64,000 nt of DNA, taken from NCBI GenBank assembly GCA_012934845.2, contig WNNJ02001142.1:124001-188000 (forward strand). Direction: 5' to 3'. The DNA is from Pomphorhynchus laevis. Its lineage: Eukaryota; Acanthocephala; Palaeacanthocephala; Echinorhynchida; Pomphorhynchidae. This document shows, in pieces, positions 57,590 through 64,000 of this stretch (within the stretch, counting starts at the first letter, position 1; each line of letters begins with the position of its first letter). A program made the translations under genes and the position numbers. The notes below the pieces were generated by a model that made no database searches, had not been told where the DNA came from, and worked only from the letters and a program-made list of their open reading frames with translations.

Positions 57590-59480
57590 GGATTGTAGTC
57601 TTCATCACTGAGGCATTTTCAACCTTCAAAAAATCGGTAACCGATTGATCGCTTAGACACTGGAGTATACAAGCAGCATTGCATCGCTGAACCGCTACGC
57701 TTTATAGCTGCCTGAGGAAAGCCGTTGATCGAATTTCACCTGTGGTCCCGGGTATCATCTTTCAGATCTCTTCGATAAAATACGAAGTTTCCTTGCCCAA
57801 TATACCCAAGGACTCAACAGCTACTGGAACAAACGTAAGATCCTATTATAGATCTCGTTGTACTTTTCCTTTTTCTTGCATTCTGCAAAAGCGGCTACCT
57901 CACCGGTCCAATTGACTGCTTTATCCTAGTAACTCGCCGTTAGAGGGTTTATGCGGGTAGCGTCCTAAATTAGTATTTTATGGTTCTTCCAAGGAAACAA
58001 AGTTTTTCTATCCGATCGCTTGCCATCGCTAAGACACAATCCGACCGGCTCTACTCGAGAAGGTATCCCGCTGAAGGCAAAACCATTCGAATTATGTGGT
58101 TCAACCCGGAGTGTCGAGTGTGCGGGAATTTGCTGTTTCGATAGTCCAAACCGTACAAGCCCGATGCGTCGCTGGTATTTTCGCATCCACATGTGAATTC
58201 CCCGCTAAATTTGATGCCGAGTCGTAGGGCAACGGCGATTATGAAGGATTCGTCGTCCAATCTGGCGCCAATCGCCGAGATTGTAAGTGCCGCCAGGAAA
58301 GCTTCAGAGTCTATGCCTACCCCTCCGAATAGTCTAGCTCGACAATTAGCATAAGCGACTTCCAATAACAATGAACTACTAGCGATCATGTGTATGGGAC
58401 GATACCAACGCTTTGTTTATGTTTTTATGTTGGCAACCCTTCCCAGCATACAGCCGCCCATCTGCGCAGGCTATTTTGGAAATCCGAGCAGTCCACTCCG
58501 CTGGTTGCTTCAAGGTTTGGTCCCACCAATGCCTTTACAATAACCGACGTTCATGCGATTGAGGACAAATATGCCGGCTGTTATATAACTTTACTACGAT
58601 ATAGACCTAGCCACCCAAGTCAAATCAGCAGTGTTGCTTGTCGCCATGCCTTATCATCCAGATATAAATTCAATGTTGGCCAGAGCGGACTTTAGGGTTT
58701 CCTTGCAATGCTTTAATAACGGTCAGGAAGAGCAAGGAGCATAGCGTAGCAGATGAGAAATATTTGGTATGTTTAAGCTACATCGCAACAGAAACAGCAT
58801 ATCCTGTCTAGATTGATCGACTATTCGTTTGACATCATTCTGGAGAAGCGAAACACAATGATTCACAGTTTCATTGAACGCCAAATCGCTTCCTAACGGA
58901 GTGCCCAAGATGACAGCGTCGTTTGGATCTGTCAAAATGCATTCAGGAATCAAGTTCAACAATCGAATTTAATTCTTAGGATCACAGATTATTAACTCCG
59001 ACTTTTGAGGATTTAATGTAAGTGTCTTAGCTACATCCGAATAATTCGAATCCGATTCACCCCCTCCAAAAAAAATACAGTCGTCGAGATATCATGAGCA
59101 AAACGATGACTGGCAGAGTTACACAACTTCGTTTACGGTAAGCGAGAAAAGCAAAGGACCGAGAGGGCCCTTGTTGAACACCTCCGGTTAACGGAATTAT
59201 TGATGTGCCGGCAATAAGTTGACTATCGCCACCGTAGCACATGTTGACGAAGGGCAGGTAAGCTGGTAGCTTCCTGCGAACCATTTCAATCATGTGGCCA
59301 TGATTGACAGTATTTAACCCGTTATGAAAGTCTAACTTGACAAGCGCAACTCCAGGAACTAAGGCGTTCGCAAAATGTATCTGGACGCGTGACTCACAGC
59401 TTCAACTCCTCGAGGTATTCCAACAACAAATTGTCGAGGTGCAAACTTACCTATCGCTTGATGTCCAAGTATGCTGACCA
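57590..59480 (-). mobile_element. RLE-type (R2-like) LINE, reverse wreck: RT to C-terminus
   Basis: Read backward: palm pieces (LDFHNGLNTVNHGHMIEMVR at about 59330-59270, GGVQQGPS, LLFSLTVNEVV, YLDDCIFFGGG near 59080), thumb (58962-58723, LGTPLGSDLAFNETVNHCVS), a later domain at 58389-58051 (ISAIGARLDDESFIIAVALR followed by LGIKFSGEFTCGCEN), and a C-terminal piece at about 57860-57620 (FVPVAVESLGILGKETSYFI, then SVAVQRCNAACILQCL). These blocks belong to LINEs with a restriction-like endonuclease and a YLDD reverse transcriptase. At least six frame changes or stops are evident, and the H and C of the CCHC-like motif after CGCEN are altered. Confidence 0.82.
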
Positions 59481-59572
59481 TCGTATGATAGTCATCATAC
59501 TGAAGACCATCGCATGATGGTCATACTAAAAGTCATCGTTTGATGACCATCGTATGATGGTCTTTAGGAATA
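59470..59572. repeat. cluster of GACCATCGTATGATGGTC-type palindromes
   Basis: Four to five imperfect copies of a short palindrome (GACCATCGTATGATAGTC, GACCATCGCATGATGGTC, GTCATCGTTTGATGAC, GACCATCGTATGATGGTC) with short spacers (TACTGAA, TACTAAAA). It sits at the broken 5' edge of the RLE-type fragment. Confidence 0.9.
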
Positions 59573-60351
59573 TTTAAAGAGTATATTAAAACGTGTATAT
59601 CCCCTATAACTGATGCATTTATAAGCAAAGATTTTATGTAGCGTAAAAGCATTTTAATTTGTTCTTTTGATTTCAACATTGCTTAATCGCTAAACAACGC
59701 CAGCACCATTAATGGTTTTTGATAGTATTATCATAACTTGCGGTTAATCCTTTAAATTTATGTCATATTAAATCATATGTTTTTGCATAAAATCATTTTA
59801 AATATTTTATAACGACATACTATAATAATCCATACTATAATAATCCATACTATAAATAATCGTTCAATAATTTAATCCATATAATAATTTAATCCATACT
59901 ATAAATAATCGTTCAATTGCGTATTAACTAAAATACTGATGGCTTATATTCTTTGTGAAATAATTGATTATTCAATAAAATTAATAAAATAATTAGAAAT
60001 AATAATTATAATAATATCATCAATTAACTGTGATATCATTAATTGCACATTTCAAATGTTGTATTGTTGGAAGATACATTCAAGATGTATTTCTGTTACC
60101 CTTCTCTTAATAAAGATCAATACTATCAGTACAAAAAGTCAATAGGTCAATTCTAAGTTACGACATTTAAACATATAATTTCAAAAAGACATAACAACGT
60201 TATCAAAGGGAACATAGCCTCACATTGTGGCCCAGCTATTCTGACGATTGTGTCTGCTTAGCGATACTTCCTTTATTTATATTGGAATGATATTTTCCAA
60301 TCAAAATCTCATGTGTTGTTCAATTTTACATATATTATATATTTCTAAAAG
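59573..60351. other. AT-rich DNA
   Basis: Short tandem words (CATACTATAATAATC / CATACTATAAATAATCG) at 59815-59920; no gene recognised. Confidence 0.5.
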
Positions 60352-60400
60352 TTATATTAAATTTAATTCTATTTACTCATGTTTCCCAATAATGTCATAT
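60352..60400 (+). repeat. 49 bp direct repeat flanking a LINE fragment, left copy
   Basis: Starts TTATATTAAATTTA and ends TTTCCCAATAATGTCATAT; the right copy at 60848-60896 is about 88% identical. Between them lies the RLE-type fragment, so this may be a long target-site duplication; about 140 bases of other DNA separate the left copy from the recognisable LINE part. Confidence 0.7.
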
Positions 60401-60544
60401 TTTATCGTAAAAGAAAATACCGTAACTATCAAAAGTAATTATTTGAAAACTATAAGAACATTATTTTTTAACCATGTTATGTATTTTATATTGTATAATA
60501 CATACATTAGTCAAAAAGCTATCTTTACATACATAATTTAGTTA

Positions 60545-60847
60545 AATAAAATTCATACATAGGCTGCAATCAAGTTTAGAAGATTGGTTGTGCCATGTCA
60601 TCGGCGGCCTCCAAAAAAACAGGCGGCGTTGCCATGCCTAATCGCTACACTGACTTGCTGCATGATCCAGGACGATGTCCGCTTGTCGCGAGTGGTCCGA
60701 ACCGGTTTATTTACCAGCGCCCCGAGGAGCGACGCTACGCTTGAGCTCACAGCATAAAGCGTCTCGATCACCACTGGTACGAACTCGTAATCGCGGATAT
60801 TGATATCTCTGTATTTTGATCTTTTTTCTTGCCTCTGCAGGAAAAAA
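60545..60847 (-). mobile_element. C-terminal fragment of an RLE-type LINE
   Basis: Backward reading gives KYRDINIRDYEFVPVVIETL, YAVSSSVASLLGALV and QQVSVAIRHGNAACFFGGRR before a stop, matching the FVPVAVE...QRGNA C-terminal domain also seen at 57620-57860, here in a single intact frame of about 80 codons. Probably a 5'-truncated insertion. Confidence 0.8.
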
Positions 60848-61194
60848 TTATATTAAATTTACTTTCATTTACTCGCGTTTCCCAATGATGTCATATCATT
60901 GGGAAATTTAGCAGTTAACATATTATTTGTTATTTATTAGTCAATTCATAAAAATTGATTTTTATTTTTAATTTCATTTTTATTTTAACTTGATTTAAAT
61001 TATAGAAAATCTAAAAACAATTATTAATTTTATTATTTAATTATTAAATTTTGATTAAGCATTATTATGTTTTGTTTATTTTATAATTATATTAAATACA
61101 TAAACTCAATTAGCTAATTTGATTTGTCGATATCACCTGTTATTTATTAGTCAATTCATAATAATGACGTTTATTTTAAATTTCAATTTTTTAA

Positions 61195-61275
61195 TAATAA
61201 GTTATTTAACGTGCAAATACGTGCCAACTGCACGCTTACATAACCACTCACAAAATAAAGAACAGCAAAAATCAC
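61195..61275 (-). mobile_element. tiny 3'-end fragment of an L2/CR1-like LINE
   Basis: Backward: TTTATTTTGTGAGTGGTTAT, GTAAGCGTGCAGTTGGCACG, TATTTGCACG, matching the 3' UTR at 31060-31120 including the terminal hairpin (61219-61235). Confidence 0.75.
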
Positions 61276-62189
61276 AGATTAATTAGTTAATTGTTGAACA
61301 ACGTCTGTTATTTATTAGTCAATTCATAAAAATGACGTTTATTTTAAATTTCAATTTTTTATTTTAACTTGATTTAAATTATAGAAAATCTAAAAACAAT
61401 TATTAATTTTATTATTAAATTATTAAATTTTAATTTAGCATTATTGTTTTGTTTATTTTATAAATATATTAAATACGTAGACTCTGTTAGCTGATTTGAT
61501 TTGAGTTATTGATTTAGCATTAATATTTATTTTTATTCAATTTATTTATTTTATAATTATATTAAATACGTAGATTTAGTTAGCTGAATTGATTATTTAA
61601 TTTATTATAAATTTTTAAATCCATTTTATTTATATAATTTGCAATCAATAATAATTCAAATTATATTATAACTTTTCCATATGACACCGAATTATAAAGC
61701 ATAAATTAATAGCCAAATTGATATCTGCAGCTAATTATGAAAATTAATTATAAAAATTAGCTATTGCCAGTTATTAAAATCTCCAAATATGATATCGATA
61801 ATAGAAAAGATTTAATTAAGTTGTAATTTAAAGCAGTTTTTCCGAGTAGCACAAAATCAGATATTTTACTTTTAATACCAAATTAAATATTAATTTTCTA
61901 ATATTTAAAATCCTTTTAAATTATTTAAAATATAATTATAATGCCATAATCTATAAAACAGAAACATTTTATCAGTTAACATATTATTTTTTATTTATCA
62001 GTCAATTCATAAAAATGACGTTTATTTTAAATTTCATTTTTTAACTTGATTTAAATTATAGAAAATCTTATAACAATTATTAATTTTATTATTTAATTAT
62101 TACTTTTTGATTTGGCATTATTATGTTTTGTTTATTTTATAATTATATTAAATACATAGACTCAGTTAGCTGATTTGATTCATCACTCT

Positions 62190-62370
62190 CATTCTACTTA
62201 TCTTTGATTTACTACCCAGAATCCGCTCCACCATCCTCCATATTCTTTAAATACTCTCTAACCTTTTATCATATATCTCCTCGCTAACTATTCTCACTTT
62301 GTAATCGGTGATTTCGTTGTCCGTTTAGAACGAAGCTACCTTCCAAATCCCGTAAATTTTAATTTACTTA
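62190..62370 (+). mobile_element. endonuclease fragment of an L2/CR1-like LINE
   Basis: Forward readings give PESAPPSSIFFKYSLTFYHI and VIGDFVVRLERSYLPNP, matching YRPGSCHPSDSFF and LGDINVRLDRPRDSNT at 28565-28710. Interrupted by frame changes. Confidence 0.7.
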
Positions 62371-63070
62371 AAATAAAATTTAAGTTTTATTTTAAATTTC
62401 AATTTTTTTATTTTAACTTGATTTTTATATAAATTATAAAAAATCTTATATTGTAATAAGATTATAATCTTATATATCTTATAATAAGATATAAGATTAA
62501 TCTTATAATCTTATATATCTTATATTTTAATTAAGCATTATTTTTTTAATTTTATGATTATATTAAATACGTAGACTGATTTGATTTATCACAGAATAAA
62601 ATACCGTAATCATTAAAAGCAATTGTTCAAAACTATAAGAACATTATATGATATGAAAGCTATATGATCTAGGACGATATCCACTTGTCGCCAGTAATAT
62701 AAAGTATTTTATATTACTGTAAATTAAAGTAATACTGTAATTAAAGTATTTTATATTTATTTTATTATTATTTTATAATAGTACTTTATTTTATAAAATA
62801 TTATATGTAGCATTGCTATGTAATGGTCTTCAGAACATTATATAAAATAATGTTGATGACCTCTAATTCTTATTCTGATACAACGTCTGTTATTTATTAG
62901 TCAATTCATAAAAATGACGTTTATTTTAAATTTCAATTTTTTAACTTGATTTAAATTATAGAAAATCTATAAACAATTATTTATTTTATTATTTAATTAT
63001 TACTTTTTGATTTGGCATTATTATGTTTTGTTTATTTTATAATTATACTAAATACGTAGACTCAGTTAGC

Positions 63071-63600
63071 TGATTTGATTATTAAAGTGTGTTTATTTAT
63101 TGTGTGTTTATTAAGATGTTCATTTATTGTATGTTTATTAAAGTGTTCATTTATTGTGTGTATATTAAAGTGTTTATTTATGGTGTGTTTATTAAAGTGT
63201 TTTTTTATTGTGTTTATAAATGTGAGTTTATTTATTGTGTGTTTATTAAAGTGTATTTATTTATTGTGTTTATTAAAATGTTTTATTTATTGTGTGTTTA
63301 TTAAAGTGTCTTTATTTATTATGTGTTTATTAAAGTGTTTATTTATTGTGTGTTTATTAAAGTGTCTCTATTTATGGTGTTTATTAAAATGTTTTATTTA
63401 TTGTGTGTTTATTAAAGTGTCTCTATTTATTGTGTTTATTAAAATGCTTTATATATTGTGTGTTCATTAAAGTGTTTATTTATGGTGTGTTTATTAAAAT
63501 GTTTTATTTATTGTGTGTTTATTAAAGTGTTTATTTATGATGTGTTTATTAAAGTGTGTTTATTTATTGTGTGTTTATTAAAGTGAGTTTAAATTTCATT
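63071..63600 (+). repeat. minisatellite, ~20-24 bp units
   Basis: Tandem units of TTTATTGTGTGTTTATTAAA followed by GTG(T), about 22 copies with small variants (e.g. TTTATGGTGTTTATTAAAAT). The 131- and 71-codon open readings across it are repeat artefacts. Confidence 0.95.
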
Positions 63601-63739
63601 TTTTTAAGTTGATTTAAATTCTAGGAAATCTAAAAACAATTATTAATTTTATTATTTAATTATTAAATTTTGATTTAGCATTATTATGTTTTGTTTATTT
63701 TATAATTATATTAAATACATAGACTCAGTTTTTATATAA

Positions 63740-64000
63740 AATATATATTGTCATATGATAACGCAATATTAACATATCAATGAGAGAGATTTATTTCAAG
63801 AAGTTCATGAGTTCTAGTTTGCAAATTCGAATGTCGATTAGTGCTTCTCAATAAACTAGATTTTTATATTCAATTAAATAGCAGTTACATTTTTATGATT
63901 TTATCATTTTATGTTTTAATTTACTACATGTTTCAATAGAAAATAAAATTGTTATAATATTAATGAGAGAGATTTATTTACACCTCGTTGCTTCTCAGCA
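63740..64000. other. window end, unassigned
   Basis: AATGAGAGAGATTTATTT occurs at about 63779 and again at 63962, the second just before the window edge; a repeat or element may continue outside. Confidence 0.4.

Larger units (their letters stand above)
60900..63070 (+). repeat. second cluster of the AT-rich dispersed repeat family
   Basis: The ATTAGTCAATTCATAA core with AT tail and AAATACGTAGACTCAGTTAG-type ending recurs near 60930, 61145, 61310, 61995 and 62890, with a tail alone at 63595-63730. These copies mostly lack the GGGGCCGAAACC head found in the 5-10 kb cluster. Short LINE pieces are embedded (61195-61275, 62190-62370). Confidence 0.8.

Noticed and set aside
63075-63470. 131-codon ORF with repeated IVCLLKC
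   Set aside because: Direct translation of a minisatellite; other frames of the same repeat are open too.
1-64000. tRNA, rRNA and snRNA genes
   Set aside because: Scanned by eye for B-box-like GGTTCGA and conserved rRNA words; the few hits (37820, 59045) lack an acceptor stem or A box. A tRNAscan/Infernal run would be decisive.

Overview
The window is a piece of a very AT-rich (by eye about 70-75% A+T) animal nuclear genome, dense in repeats and old transposons. Three host genes can be read: the 3' half of GTF2H4 (TFIIH subunit p52), a full-length intronless homologue of RALGAPB (Ral GTPase-activating complex, beta subunit), and a six-exon beta-catenin. Degron-bearing beta-catenin and a RalGAP beta subunit mark it as metazoan. 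Introns range from 47-48 bp to more than 3 kb. The fast-evolving proteins, AT-rich DNA and mixed intron sizes suggest a small invertebrate, but I cannot name the phylum from sequence alone.

Layout: 1-1470, reverse-strand fragment of an APE-type LINE; 1701-3308, last four exons of GTF2H4; 5.2-10.9 kb, cluster of a dispersed AT-rich repeat family; 14.2-16.6 kb, satellite array with a 160 bp monomer and a three-monomer higher-order period; 18.2-19.7 kb, decayed LINE interrupted by a truncated mariner; 22.3-23.0 kb, paired direct and inverted repeats; 23.3-26.9 kb, RALGAPB; 27.4-37.6 kb, a degenerate ~21-23 bp minisatellite holding an L2/CR1-like LINE, a palindromic element with hammerhead-ribozyme-like words, and an I/Jockey-group LINE inside a large inverted repeat; 37.8-39.7 kb, small non-autonomous DNA elements; 40.0-49.8 kb, beta-catenin on the minus strand with repeat-filled introns; 52.0-54.0 and 57.6-60.9 kb, wrecks of an RLE-type (R2-like) LINE family plus an L2-like 3' end; 60.9-63.7 kb, second cluster of the AT-rich repeat and a minisatellite.

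The host genes are not an operon: they lie on different strands, are separated by kilobases of repeats, and act in different processes (transcription/DNA repair, Ral/mTOR signalling, Wnt/adhesion). Everything else is mobile or repetitive DNA at various stages of decay. I found no tRNA, rRNA or CRISPR array. The most unusual items are the hammerhead-like palindrome, the higher-order satellite, a LINE 3' stem-loop kept by compensatory change, the dispersed repeat family with a conserved hairpin, and a beta-catenin with an intact degron but essentially no C-terminal tail.
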